Origin: a virus
Direction: 5' to 3' (one strand)
Virus record (IMG/VR): IMGVR_UViG_3300024308_000016
Coordinates: 62,001 to 126,000 of that record
DNA: 64,000 nt
Each line of letters begins with the position of its first letter. Within the stretch, counting starts at the first letter, position 1. The notes under the pieces are model-generated. The model had not been told where the DNA came from. It was given only the letters and a program-made list of their open reading frames with translations, and made no database searches. Shown piece by piece: positions 8,259 to 16,703 of the stretch. The translations under genes and the position numbers were made by a program.

Positions 8259-8731
8259 TGCAGTTCAACCTTTTGGCACGAGTCACCAACCAAGGTGGTG
8301 ATTCCCGTCAGGCTCACTCCTCCATCGTCTTGCATGGCCCGAAGTCCGTCAACGAGATCGTGCAAAACATCTACGTGACAGCTCAACTCATCGACAAGGA
8401 GCGACGTGACCCGTCAAGCCGTTCCATTGAGCTGTTTGCCTCCTATGGCGTCAACGGCAACGTGGCCAATGATCGCCGCACTGTGGGCTCGCAAGCTGAC
8501 ACCAACACGTTCATGAACGTGGTCGGCTCCATGGTTCGCACAGTGTGGGATCACTGGAATGCCGGTAACAGCGTGAAGTTCAACAACTTTCAAGCGGTGG
8601 AGCTCAATGACTCCGGCGCCTTCCATGCGGACATCCAGCTCATCATGGATGTCCAAAAGGGCTACTACACCCTGGACGAGGCCAACCTGCGCGCTCGTCA
8701 TCACGTCTTCATCGAAACCATCTCGAAATAA
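8258..8731 (+). CDS. hypothetical protein, 157 aa
   Basis: The start is the ATG at 8258, overlapping the previous stop by one base (TAATG). The protein opens MQFNLLARVTNQGGDSRQAH and has a central helix (VNEIVQNIYVTAQLIDKERR) and a C-terminal strand-helix part (ADIQLIMDVQKGYYTLDEANL). No signal peptide, membrane helix or metal-binding motif is visible. It lies in the 7935-9753 operon of small soluble proteins under promoter 1. Function unknown. Confidence 0.8.
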   Translation: MQFNLLARVTNQGGDSRQAHSSIVLHGPKSVNEIVQNIYVTAQLIDKERRDPSSRSIELFASYGVNGNVANDRRTVGSQADTNTFMNVVGSMVRTVWDHWNAGNSVKFNNFQAVELNDSGAFHADIQLIMDVQKGYYTLDEANLRARHHVFIETISK

Positions 8732-8741
8732 GGAACTCATC

Positions 8742-9338
8742 ATGGACTGCATCATCATGCACTGGAGCGTCAAGGAAGGTGTGACTCCTGACCCCATCGT
8801 CGGTATCCGATCGATCGGCTGCCCGTCCCTGTCCAGTCTGCGCAAGGAAGCGCTCCCTTACCTGCACCGTCTGGCCGATGCCACTGATGCCACCTTGTGC
8901 ATGGGTATCAAGACCATCTTCTCCGGGCAGATGGGCACTTGCGTGCGCGAGGCGTTCATGGTGCCGGAGCTGCTGCCTATTCAAAACTTGGCGACAGTCT
9001 CGCATCAGCTGAACTTGACATGGGAAGAAGCCTGGGGCCTGAACAAGATTCCAGCAAACCACCGTGTCAAGCTCGAAGAATCCCTGTATCTGGTCGCCCG
9101 TGACACATTTTGGCGCCAGTTGCGGGAGACTCCCAACAGCATCGCGATGGGGACTCAGTCGTTCTCCCGCCTTCCCAATGAAAGCGACAAGGAGTTCTGG
9201 GCCCGCATCATCGGCATCTGCACCGCTCACCGGCAATGTCTCATGGCGCCCAACGCCCTGAACGAGCTGCAAGCGGGTATCCTGACTCCGGAGGAAGCCA
9301 CCTTCCAGTATCCGGGGTTTTACTTTGAGAAAGTCTGA
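8742..9338 (+). CDS. hypothetical protein, 198 aa
   Basis: The ATG at 8742 follows AAGGAACTCATC, a weak but typical leader for this genome. The soluble protein begins MDCIIMHWSVKEGVTPDP and has several Cys residues (C3, and others in ATLCMGIKT, GTCVREAF and IGICTAHRQCLM), without a regular zinc spacing. The C-terminal half is helical with LTWEEAWGLNKIP and ILTPEEATFQYPG. It is four bases from the next gene. Function unknown. Confidence 0.78.
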   Translation: MDCIIMHWSVKEGVTPDPIVGIRSIGCPSLSSLRKEALPYLHRLADATDATLCMGIKTIFSGQMGTCVREAFMVPELLPIQNLATVSHQLNLTWEEAWGLNKIPANHRVKLEESLYLVARDTFWRQLRETPNSIAMGTQSFSRLPNESDKEFWARIIGICTAHRQCLMAPNALNELQAGILTPEEATFQYPGFYFEKV

Positions 9339-9342
9339 CATC

Positions 9343-9753
9343 ATGACACAGAAATTCGAGACCACCAAGCGTATCGCCGAAGCCATCGAACAAGCCTTCA
9401 CGCTGACGTGCGAAGAAGGCGGCGACGGCGTCGTCATGGCCCAGCGCATGTTCGAAGAACTGGACTCGGCCTGGACGGTGGACGCCTCGTGCGCTCACAG
9501 CCTGATCACCACCACGGAAGACGGCCGCCAACACGTAGCCATGGCCAACCCGCCCGGTGAGCGCAACGGCTTCGTTGTCGTGCAGATCAACGAGATCCAC
9601 ACCCGCAGCCCCGATGGCTATGGCCCCGATCAGCTGATCAGCTCTACCATCCGCACGCGCGAGGCCACTGATGCGGAAGTCGACTACATCGAAGAGGGCA
9701 TCAAACGCGGCAACCAGGACGTGACCAACCAGCGCAACGCCCTGTTCCGCTGA
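9343..9753 (+). CDS. hypothetical protein, 136 aa
   Basis: The start is MTQKFETTKRIAEAIE (ATG at 9343); the frame stays open for six codons upstream, but this ATG lies just after the previous stop. The acidic protein has an N-terminal helix, then a strand-rich centre (GFVVVQINEIHTRS) with a PDGYGPDQLISSTIRTR segment, and ends in a helix (DYIEEGIKRGNQD). No motif is recognised. Last of the small-gene series before the 591-aa gene. Confidence 0.78.
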   Translation: MTQKFETTKRIAEAIEQAFTLTCEEGGDGVVMAQRMFEELDSAWTVDASCAHSLITTTEDGRQHVAMANPPGERNGFVVVQINEIHTRSPDGYGPDQLISSTIRTREATDAEVDYIEEGIKRGNQDVTNQRNALFR

Positions 9754-9795
9754 TCCACGCATAACAGCAACCCCTTTTCTCTGGAAATCATCTCA

Positions 9796-11571
9796 ATGCA
9801 AGAAGCAACTATCGATTTGTCTGCAGTCAAGTCCGGCATCACAGCCGATGAAGTCTACGAACGCCTGCGCGCCGGTATCCGCGGCGCCTTCACCATGCTG
9901 GTGGAAAACAACCGCCCCCTGGTGATGGAACCCCAGATGCTGGCCAGCTACGATGACCTGCTGGACGCGCTGGTGGATCTGGGCGCTGACCGGCAGTACT
10001 ACGAGTGCCAGCAATGCCGCTCGTTCTGGAACTACTACAGCCGCGTCTATGGCGTCAATCCCGACTCCACGCTGACCAGCCCCGTGTACATGGTGCTGCA
10101 AAGCCTGTACGCCGAACACGGCGTGATGGTTCCTCTGCGCCATGAACCCAAGAAGACCATGAGCCGCGCCACCGTGCCGCTGCACAAGCTCAAGTACACG
10201 TTCACCACCTCGGAAGCCGGTGGCTTCACCCACTTCCACGGATGCGACCAGCAAGCCGCCAAGACCTGGACCGAAGCGCGCAAGCCCTTCGTGGACAAGA
10301 AGTTCATCGAAGCGTTCATCATCCGCATGCGTGGCGGCGTGCACTACACGGCGACCAACATCGCCATGCTGCATGCCGAACTCAAGGACAAGGTGCGTCT
10401 GCCCAAAGCCATCGGGCTGCTGACGCCCTACGCCGATCTGCTCAAGACCATCGCGGACATCAAGCCCACCAGCTTGACCACGTTCTTGCAGATCATGCTG
10501 ATGGAAGAAGCCAACAGCTGGATCTACCACCTCGATGGCTCCACTGCCGGCATGGTGCTCGACGAGCTGCGCACAGCGGGCGCCAACGATCTGACACCCC
10601 AGTGGATCGACCGCCTGCTGGGCAAAGTCAATGCGGCGCTGGATGGCGACCAGTACAAAAAGCGCACAGCCCCCACTTCGGTGTCGGCCGTGCAGCAAGC
10701 TACTGCATTCCTCAAGGACGGTGGCTGGGAGAAGGTGATCGAGCGCCGCTATGTGGGCATCGACGAAGTCGAGGGTGTGTGGGCCAAGTCCGATGTGGCC
10801 GTGGCCGAGCAAGTGGTCGAGCAAGTCGACACGCGCAGCGCGCTGGAGAAGGCGGCGGACGAGTTCGTCAACAAGAACTCCAAGCAAGATCAGTCGAGCT
10901 CCCTGGCTGCGGCCATCAGCGCCCGTCGTGAAAACACCCGTTCCATCCAGAGCGTGTCGCTGGCGGCGCTGATCAACATCCTGTCCAAGGACGACTCCAT
11001 CGCCCAGCTCAAGCTCAACATCAACCATCCGTCCGGCCACATCTATTCACTGGTCACCGATGCCATCGACGACACCGTCGACTACTCGGGCCTGCTGAAG
11101 ATCGAAAACCCGGCAACTCCCAACCTGCCGTGGTCCACCTACATTGTCTCCACCTCCCGCGTGACGGGGCAAGACGTGCGATCGGTGATCCGCGCGGAGA
11201 TGGCTCGCGAAGCTAGCGAGACCAACCACCGCGCCACACTGCCGGAGATCCCCGTCTACTTCGATGTCAAGAAGGTAACGGCCATCTTGCGCAATGACGG
11301 CAAGAGCACGCCTGCCCTGATGGCGCTGCTGGAGGAAAACCGCTACCTGCGCACCATGTTCGGCAATGCTGGCACTCTGCTGCTGGGCTCCATGATCGAA
11401 AACCAGCACTATGGCTATAGCCGCGCCATTTGTCAGCTGTCGGAGAAGATCCCGATGGCCAACACAGAAGTGGCAAGTGCTGGTGGTCTGATCATCGACG
11501 TGGGCTCGCAGCTCGACGCCGTCTACAAGGACGGCCGTCGCGTGCAGTACACGATCACTGCTGTGGAGTGA
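9796..11571 (+). CDS. large unknown phage protein with a single CxxC, 591 aa
   Basis: The ATG at 9796 opens MQEATIDLSAVKSGITADEV. Near residues 64-80, ADRQYYECQQCRSFW holds one CxxC (C71, C74) in an aromatic helix. This resembles a Cys-containing N-terminal segment I recall from uncharacterised phage proteins; it may bind a metal with residues elsewhere. The rest is mixed helix and strand. A Q/S-rich linker (NKNSKQDQSSSLAAA) around residue 360 separates it from a C-terminal domain of about 200 residues (LIIDVGSQLDAVYKDGRR near the end). Largest gene between the two leftward blocks, ending in a strong terminator. Function unknown. Confidence 0.82.
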   Translation: MQEATIDLSAVKSGITADEVYERLRAGIRGAFTMLVENNRPLVMEPQMLASYDDLLDALVDLGADRQYYECQQCRSFWNYYSRVYGVNPDSTLTSPVYMVLQSLYAEHGVMVPLRHEPKKTMSRATVPLHKLKYTFTTSEAGGFTHFHGCDQQAAKTWTEARKPFVDKKFIEAFIIRMRGGVHYTATNIAMLHAELKDKVRLPKAIGLLTPYADLLKTIADIKPTSLTTFLQIMLMEEANSWIYHLDGSTAGMVLDELRTAGANDLTPQWIDRLLGKVNAALDGDQYKKRTAPTSVSAVQQATAFLKDGGWEKVIERRYVGIDEVEGVWAKSDVAVAEQVVEQVDTRSALEKAADEFVNKNSKQDQSSSLAAAISARRENTRSIQSVSLAALINILSKDDSIAQLKLNINHPSGHIYSLVTDAIDDTVDYSGLLKIENPATPNLPWSTYIVSTSRVTGQDVRSVIRAEMAREASETNHRATLPEIPVYFDVKKVTAILRNDGKSTPALMALLEENRYLRTMFGNAGTLLLGSMIENQHYGYSRAICQLSEKIPMANTEVASAGGLIIDVGSQLDAVYKDGRRVQYTITAVE

Positions 11572-11589
11572 TCTTCATCTGAGTTGATG

Positions 11590-11636
11590 CCGGGAGCCCT
11601 TCGGGGCTTCCGGTGTCGTGCTTGTCTCCTTTTTTG
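11590..11636 (+). terminator. Rho-independent terminator
   Basis: CCGGGAGCCC-TTCG-GGGCTTCCGG (11590-11613) with a T-run at 11631-11635. It ends the 7935-11571 unit. Confidence 0.85.
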
Positions 11637-11661
11637 TTTTCTCTAATAGAAAGCCTGCATC

Positions 11662-12015
11662 ATGCCGCATATGACTGTTCGTTTCGGAGCCATTGTCCCT
11701 GTACCCGAGGGCGCCAATCCCGTAGAGGTGACTAACAAAGCCACCTTGGCTCTCCGCACCACCATCGTGGGGCACCTTAGAAGTCTGAACAATCCATTGA
11801 CCATGCAGATAGGCCGCAGGTTCGATCCAAGTATTCCAGGCATCTACTTGTCCTTTCTGAGTCTGCAGCACTCCATTGATCGGGTGTCTATCAACGCGCT
11901 GGCCAAGTCCCTGGGGACGTCGGCCATGGTGGCGCATATGCCTGATCTCGATGACTACCTCGTGGCCAGAGGCTCTGATAAGAGTCAGCTGGCATACATA
12001 TTGAAATCGCTATGA
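11662..12015 (+). CDS. hypothetical protein, 117 aa
   Basis: The leader CTAATAGAAAGCCTGCATC precedes the ATG at 11662. A basic, mixed-fold protein (MPHMTVRFGAIVPVPEGANP, then RTTIVGHLRSLNNPLTMQIG) with a C-terminal helix. The stop overlaps the next start by four bases (ATGA), so it is coupled to the 12012 gene. No family recognised. The pair forms a short unit between two terminators. Confidence 0.78.
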   Translation: MPHMTVRFGAIVPVPEGANPVEVTNKATLALRTTIVGHLRSLNNPLTMQIGRRFDPSIPGIYLSFLSLQHSIDRVSINALAKSLGTSAMVAHMPDLDDYLVARGSDKSQLAYILKSL

Positions 12016-12413
12016 TCAACGTCCAAGAAGATCCAGTCCACTTCCTCAAAGGGCTGGCCAACGCCGCATCCGTCAAAGGTGTGGTCCATTACACCAGCGC
12101 CCCGGACAACGAAGTGCTCGTACGCAAGGGAGGCTTTGCACTGTTCAGTGACTATGGCCCTCTCATCGAGTGCAATGAATACCCAGTGGAGCCGCCTACA
12201 GTGGTGTTCATCCGGGAAAATGAGCCCCACTCCTTGTATGGGATCGAAGTGCGTGAAGATGGCTCTATCCATCTGACGGTGCGCTCGTATGGTCTGATGG
12301 TATACCCGGCATCGTTTGATCAGTACGAGCAGATCTTCAACCAATGCAATTCCAAGAAACGCACCAAGATCGAACACATCGCAGCTTTCGAAGCCCCGAT
12401 ACTTTACAAGTAA
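12012..12413 (+). CDS. hypothetical protein, 133 aa
   Basis: Starts at the ATG overlapping the previous stop (12012). The protein begins MINVQEDPVHFLKGLANAAS. The beta-strand-rich middle (EVLVRKGGFALFSDYG, PTVVFIRENEPHSLYGIEV) ends in a tyrosine-containing SYGLMVYPASFDQYEQIF helix. No membrane or signal sequence. Followed at once by a strong terminator, so it ends a two-gene unit. Function unknown. Confidence 0.78.
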   Translation: MINVQEDPVHFLKGLANAASVKGVVHYTSAPDNEVLVRKGGFALFSDYGPLIECNEYPVEPPTVVFIRENEPHSLYGIEVREDGSIHLTVRSYGLMVYPASFDQYEQIFNQCNSKKRTKIEHIAAFEAPILYK

Positions 12414-12416
12414 CTC

Positions 12417-12462
12417 CACTGGTCCAGCTTCGGCTGGACCAGTGAGTGCCCCTTTCTTTTTT
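12417..12462 (+). terminator. Rho-independent terminator
   Basis: CACTGGTCCAGC-TTCG-GCTGGACCAGTG, a perfect 12-bp stem, then CCCCTTTCTTTTTTG. Confidence 0.9.
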
Positions 12463-12587
12463 GTTCTTGATTTCTGGAACTGATCCTATGGCATTCTCGT
12501 AGCCATCTCCTGAAGTTCGGGAGATCTTTATGGAGGGCTCAGTTTTCTTTCTGAGCCTGCCTGCTTCTCAAACTTTCGAGGAAGAAC

Positions 12588-13046
12588 ATGCAGATTTTCA
12601 AAGTCAATGCACTGCCGTCGACTCTCGTGGCCGATGCACTGTACATCGTCAAGTCCGGCACCACCAATGCCCGTATCTACGTCGCCAACCATGATGGCAC
12701 AGGCAAGCTGGACATCACCTCCGATGTCTCCACTGCCTTCCCGCGCTATGACCTGAGCGTGGGCGCCACCACTGGCGCGATGGATCTGGCCGTCTCCCAG
12801 GTCTACACCATCGCCAACACCGCAGGCTCGGGTGTGCATCAGCTGTCGCTGACCAACGCTCCCACGGGCCGCGCTATGTGCGTGGTCGTGAAGGTCAACG
12901 GCAATGGTGGCTCCATCGCCTTCCCTTCTGGCGCCAAGGTGGCCGATGGCGTCGACACGGAACTGGGCACCACGAGCACGATCTTCGTGCTGCTGGTGAT
13001 CGGCACCGACGTCACTGTCACTTCCAACCTGCGCATCAACAACTGA
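12588..13046 (+). CDS. putative virion surface/decoration protein, 152 aa
   Basis: The start is the ATG at 12588 after CGAGGAAGAAC. The protein is poor in charge and rich in Thr, Ser, Gly, Ala and Val, with regular beta strands: ALYIVKSGTTNARIYVANHDG, VYTIANTAGSGVHQLSLTNA, STIFVLLVIGTDVTVTSNL. The LYIVKSG...YV.N.DGT opening is common among phage fibre and capsid-associated proteins. It lies directly before a tail-assembly-like gene and converges with block B, supporting a virion or fibre role. This is inference from composition and context. The 170-base gap before it holds two further hairpins (near 12510-12535 and 12536-12560) but no gene. Confidence 0.8.
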   Translation: MQIFKVNALPSTLVADALYIVKSGTTNARIYVANHDGTGKLDITSDVSTAFPRYDLSVGATTGAMDLAVSQVYTIANTAGSGVHQLSLTNAPTGRAMCVVVKVNGNGGSIAFPSGAKVADGVDTELGTTSTIFVLLVIGTDVTVTSNLRINN

Positions 13047-13083
13047 TCCGCGGCTGACCCCCTCATCTCAAGGAGAATACCCT

Positions 13084-13776
13084 ATGACGCAAGAAAGCGC
13101 AGCAGCTGACGTGATGGTGACCGCGGAAACCCGCCTGATCCATGTCCCCACTCAGGCTTATCCGGTCACGCTGGCCACGGTCAAACTGCCGGTGCTCGTC
13201 AGTTTCGGCAAGGAAGTACCCCTGTCGTACCTGAAGGAGCAAGGCGGCTATGACATCGTGCACCTGGCCGCCGCACCCATGGGTGATGTGGTCACCGAGA
13301 CCCAGCCAGCCATGGACTCCGAAGGCCGCTGGACTCAGCAGTACCATGTACGCGACTTCGATGCCAACGAACTCAAGGATCGCCTGGACGCAGCCAAGGT
13401 CGTGGCCGATTCGGTGCGCCTGAACGAGCAAAACGAGATCCTGGCCAAGGGCGCCGAATTTGACTTCGGCGGCGAGCATGGTGTGCAACACGCGCAGATG
13501 CGCTCCATGGACCGCGTCAATGTCTCGGGTCTGGCCATCAAGGTGCTTCGCAACCCCGAACACACCGACGTGTTTTGCACCTTCGAAAACAAGGTCATCC
13601 CTGTGGACGCAGCTGCCATCACGGCGCTGAGCGACCGCGTGCTGGCCGCCTATACCCGCGTCATGGCCGAAAGCTGGACGCTGCGTGAGCTGATCGAGTC
13701 CGCCACCAAGGTCAGCGACATCCCCACTGCTGCCGACATCAAGGCGATCTTCACCGATGCTGTCAAGCTGAGCTAA
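13084..13776 (+). CDS. putative tail-fibre-associated protein with DUF4376-like C-terminus
   Basis: The leader AAGGAGAATACCCT precedes the ATG at 13084. The 230-aa protein has an N-terminal strand-rich part. Its C-terminal 85 residues run from VSGLAIKVLRNP through ENKVIPVDAAAITALSDRVLAAY to SWTLRELIESATKVSDI. This is the layout of DUF4376-type domains found in phage tail-fibre assembly proteins: a short strand pair with a plain 'value' segment, then a helix bundle. The match is by pattern only. Its place beside block B fits a fibre assembly or chaperone role. Confidence 0.75.
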   Translation: MTQESAAADVMVTAETRLIHVPTQAYPVTLATVKLPVLVSFGKEVPLSYLKEQGGYDIVHLAAAPMGDVVTETQPAMDSEGRWTQQYHVRDFDANELKDRLDAAKVVADSVRLNEQNEILAKGAEFDFGGEHGVQHAQMRSMDRVNVSGLAIKVLRNPEHTDVFCTFENKVIPVDAAAITALSDRVLAAYTRVMAESWTLRELIESATKVSDIPTAADIKAIFTDAVKLS

Positions 13777-13792
13777 TCAGTGTGCATCATAC

Positions 13793-13826
13793 CCCACCAT
13801 CCCGGCCTTGCGGCCGGGATGGTGGG
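13793..13826. terminator. bidirectional terminator between convergent genes
   Basis: CCCACCATCCCGGCC-TTGC-GGCCGGGATGGTGGG, a perfect 15-bp stem, lies between the rightward gene ending at 13776 and leftward block B ending at 13838. Confidence 0.85.
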
Positions 13827-13837
13827 AGTATGTCGAC

Positions 13838-14986
13838 TTATGTACCGTACAGGACTTCGTGATTGACAAAATCACCAATAAACCAATTGTCAGTGGTCCG
13901 GGCCAAAGACAGCGCCCTGTATGCGTCTGGTCGACCGCGTACTTGCGTCCACTTACGTGTAGCAGTCCAGTCGGGGTTGAAGTCATAGCGCAACAGGTAG
14001 CCAGTAGTAGCGCCTGAGACATACGCCGCGATCAACATGTACGACTTATCCGCCGACATCCTGATACCGCCGCCGAAATAGCGAATCTCTCCAACGTCAG
14101 AAGGAGGTAAGATGGTTGCTTTATGTTCGAAGACATCGATGCCGTCGAACACATAAACATAAATTCCACCCGTATAGTTGGACCCGCCGTTTGTCTGGGT
14201 AGGGGCGCCTACCAGGATAACGGTACCGTCATCAGACACCTCAACAGCTGACCCAAAGTTCGACCCCGCTACAACGTTTGGCATTGTCAGCCACCCCACC
14301 AAATGCCAATCCGGATATCCTCGGAAGACTCCGATTCGATTTTGAGACGGCACACCAACGACCATTGTAGAGAGATTGCGGCTGATCTGAATGATGTTCG
14401 CAGATCCAACTGTGCCAGACAGATCAATCCGATTGAACGCAGTCCAGGAGCTGCCTAGATAAGTGAACGTATGGATGCGGCCATTGTTGGAGTTCTCCCC
14501 CGGTGCCAAAACAGCCATGTACGTGCCATCGGGGCTCAGGGCTACAGAGTTACCGAAATAGCCGTTATTGACCGGCGACGGGGAAACGGTCCTGAATTTA
14601 CTCCATGAGCCGTCACCATTTAGCGTGTACGTCATCACGAAGCCCTGGTTACCGTCGTTGTTGTAGCTTGCTCCCCCGGACACAAAGAACGTACAGTCGC
14701 TATTGCTGGCAAACGTCTTCAAGTTACCACTGTTGGCCGCAGTTGAGGAATCGGTCATCACTGACTCCTGAACCATCAGACCATTTTGAGTCTTGAATGT
14801 GTAGATAGACGCCAGAGCCTGGGTGTCGTAGGGCGCACAAAACGCAGCTCGCTGCCCATCCGCCGAGATCAGTGTCTGAGCGGGGAAGAACTGGTAGGTG
14901 CGCTTCGGGTTGAGTGCCGGTACATTGATGATCCGACCTGTTGCACCGGATTCAGCTTTGGCTGCACCTGTGAGAAGTTCCAGCAT
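13838..14986 (-). CDS. FG-GAP/beta-propeller virion-type protein, block B member 7
   Basis: Starts MLELLTGAAKAESGATG (ATG at 14986). The 382-aa protein is almost entirely beta propeller. Repeats of the form SADGQRAAFCAP, FGNSVALSPDGTYMAVLAPG, SRNLSTMVVGVPS, FGSAVEVSDDGTVILVGAP and MSADKSYMLIAAY resemble the F-G-x-S-V-x-x-x-x-D-G-x-x-L-x-V-G-A-P pattern of FG-GAP repeats. The MLEL start matches neighbouring genes. It has no counterpart in block A. Propellers often mediate glycan or protein binding, so a receptor-binding or adhesion role is plausible but inferred. Last gene of the leftward block, ending at a bidirectional terminator. Confidence 0.85.
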   Translation of the reverse strand: MLELLTGAAKAESGATGRIINVPALNPKRTYQFFPAQTLISADGQRAAFCAPYDTQALASIYTFKTQNGLMVQESVMTDSSTAANSGNLKTFASNSDCTFFVSGGASYNNDGNQGFVMTYTLNGDGSWSKFRTVSPSPVNNGYFGNSVALSPDGTYMAVLAPGENSNNGRIHTFTYLGSSWTAFNRIDLSGTVGSANIIQISRNLSTMVVGVPSQNRIGVFRGYPDWHLVGWLTMPNVVAGSNFGSAVEVSDDGTVILVGAPTQTNGGSNYTGGIYVYVFDGIDVFEHKATILPPSDVGEIRYFGGGIRMSADKSYMLIAAYVSGATTGYLLRYDFNPDWTATRKWTQVRGRPDAYRALSLARTTDNWFIGDFVNHEVLYGT

Positions 14987-14993
14987 AGTTGCC

Positions 14994-15758
14994 TCATGTC
15001 GGAAGGTTGGGGACCTCATTAGGAGGTACGAACTGCAGAATTGGCAACCACAGGCACTCCTTGCTGGAGCCGCCGATCAAGTACCGACCACGACTGCCAT
15101 TGGCCGCGGAGACGACCACCGTGATCATCTGGTTGGAATCATGGGAGGGGTGTTGGCAAAACACTTCCGGATTGCGGCCTGCGTAGGCGGGCTCGAAGTC
15201 ACTCAGCGGCAGCTTCCAGGCATTGGCGTATTCGCTGGCTGGGAAATAGGGTCGGTAAATCAGATCGAGAACTTCCCCGTTTTTGACGGGATCATTGCCG
15301 GTGTACTGGATGAACTTGACACCATCTTGATCCAGCAAGTTACGGGCAAACACCGTAGAGCCGTCACTGGTGGTGAACGTTTGATTCATGGTGTATGCGG
15401 TTTTTCCGATCATCGGGAACCTGGGGATCTCCGATGACGGCAGCAGCGCGTTGTAGTACACCTTGGTGTCGAAGTTCCATGCGAACAGTGTCCGACCAAT
15501 GGGGAACTGCGGCACATAGAGCACCTTACCTTTGCGGATAAACTTGCCCCACATATTGGTCGCTGGTGCGTCAGTGAAGTCGCGCTTATTCGAAGGCAGC
15601 AAAGCAGCCAGCTTCGAGCCCATGCCCAACACGGAGTCAGGTACACGGCCAAAGTAGCCATAGTCTTCAGTGCCCAGAGTGAGTACCTTGGTGCCGGGAC
15701 CCGACCAGGGGATTGTGCCGGGGGCTGGCGAGGACTCACGGGTGATTAGTTCAAGCAT
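14994..15758 (-). CDS. virion/tail-type protein, block B member 6
   Basis: 254 aa starting MLELITRESSPAPG. The hallmark parts are SGPGTKVLTLGTEDYGYFG and WGKFIRKGKVLYVPQFPIG, the clearest form of the family motif. It ends with an ECLWLPILQF strand like other members. Its plan matches the N-terminal half of the kelch gene at 17645-19639 and of the block A gene at 3615-4652, so it is probably an additional copy of that type. A ribosome site GATAGGAGAAAC lies before the start on the minus strand. The stop is seven bases from the next start. Structural role inferred. Confidence 0.83.
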   Translation of the reverse strand: MLELITRESSPAPGTIPWSGPGTKVLTLGTEDYGYFGRVPDSVLGMGSKLAALLPSNKRDFTDAPATNMWGKFIRKGKVLYVPQFPIGRTLFAWNFDTKVYYNALLPSSEIPRFPMIGKTAYTMNQTFTTSDGSTVFARNLLDQDGVKFIQYTGNDPVKNGEVLDLIYRPYFPASEYANAWKLPLSDFEPAYAGRNPEVFCQHPSHDSNQMITVVVSAANGSRGRYLIGGSSKECLWLPILQFVPPNEVPNLPT

Positions 15759-15780
15759 AATGTTTCTCCTATCAATTTAT

Positions 15781-15816
15781 CTCTGATCCCTGGGCTATCC
15801 TGCCCAGGGATCAGAG
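15781..15816 (-). terminator. intra-block hairpin
   Basis: A 15-bp perfect stem (CTCTGATCCCTGGGC with its complement) lies between members 5 and 6 of block B. No T-run follows on the minus strand, so it may be a weak terminator or an RNA-processing or stability hairpin within the operon. Confidence 0.6.
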
Positions 15817-15818
15817 CT

Positions 15819-16697
15819 TTACGCAGGCCCGATGTATTTCAGAGCGATAAGGACGTAGACAGCCGAGACCGTCCCCGTGGGTTCATTGAACGTCAGCGTG
15901 GTGCCGGTGTTGTCGATGTTCACTACTTTGCCTTGCTCATTCAAGGCCACGAATGTCGATGTGCGCGACACCGAAGAAGCCGTGTATTGAATAGGCGTGG
16001 TTGCAGGTGGGTTGATCAGCCAGCTATTGCCGATACTGCGTGCCATTGGCTCTGTGATGGCCACAGCCTTGTACTTGTAGCCACCGAACGTGTAGACGTT
16101 AGCCGTGGTGGCTGGGTTGTTCAAGTAAGAGGTCAGAGCCCAGACATTGGTGAGTACATCAGCGGCGGCCATGGATGTATTGCCCACACGGAAGATGTTC
16201 TCCAGATCCCAGGGGATCAGGTAGATCTGGCCTTCGATCACCACAGGCTCCCAAGTCGCAGCAGCTCCATTGGGTGATGGGCTATCGGCTACATTGCAGC
16301 CTGTGGTCACCAGAGCTGGCCAGTTGGTGACCAACGCTTGTGTAGGCTGAGCAGGAGCCGGCAGCATCACACCAACTTGTCCGCATCCGCGCGTGGTGAT
16401 CTTACGCGTGGAGGAGAACGCCGCAGGCATCCCCGGGAAGAAGGGACCGAAGTCCTCGATGTACATGTAGCTGAACGCCTGCAGCGGGATGAAGAACTCC
16501 CCTCCCGCATGCTTGTACTCTACACGGTACCACCACAAGCCTGGGTAGATGACAGACTCATCTGTGTAGGTATCGACATATGCGCCGGTGTATACGGGGG
16601 AGCCCTTGCCAAGATCGGCCCGTGTATCAGCGCGCCAGATACGGATGCTGGTGTCCTGGGTTGCTCCAGGGATATTGAGTTTGAAGCTCGGTTTCAT
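15819..16697 (-). CDS. virion/tail-type protein, block B member 5
   Basis: 292 aa beginning MKPSFKLNIPGATQDTSI. Early strands resemble FN3 (RIWRADTRADL, TDESVIYPGLWWYRVEYKH). The family segment appears as WEPVVIEGQIYLIPWDLE, and the C-terminus is YVLIALKYIGPA. Start, length and the IGPA end match block A member 5 (1778-2680), which holds the same fifth position. Six bases separate it from the upstream gene. A structural or fibre function is inferred from the family. Confidence 0.83.
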   Translation of the reverse strand: MKPSFKLNIPGATQDTSIRIWRADTRADLGKGSPVYTGAYVDTYTDESVIYPGLWWYRVEYKHAGGEFFIPLQAFSYMYIEDFGPFFPGMPAAFSSTRKITTRGCGQVGVMLPAPAQPTQALVTNWPALVTTGCNVADSPSPNGAAATWEPVVIEGQIYLIPWDLENIFRVGNTSMAAADVLTNVWALTSYLNNPATTANVYTFGGYKYKAVAITEPMARSIGNSWLINPPATTPIQYTASSVSRTSTFVALNEQGKVVNIDNTGTTLTFNEPTGTVSAVYVLIALKYIGPA

Positions 16698-16703
16698 ATT
16701 CAG

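Noticed and set aside
9793-11040. A 415-aa leftward frame opposite the 9796 gene
   Set aside because: Shadow of the 591-aa rightward gene; no ribosome site and a biased composition.
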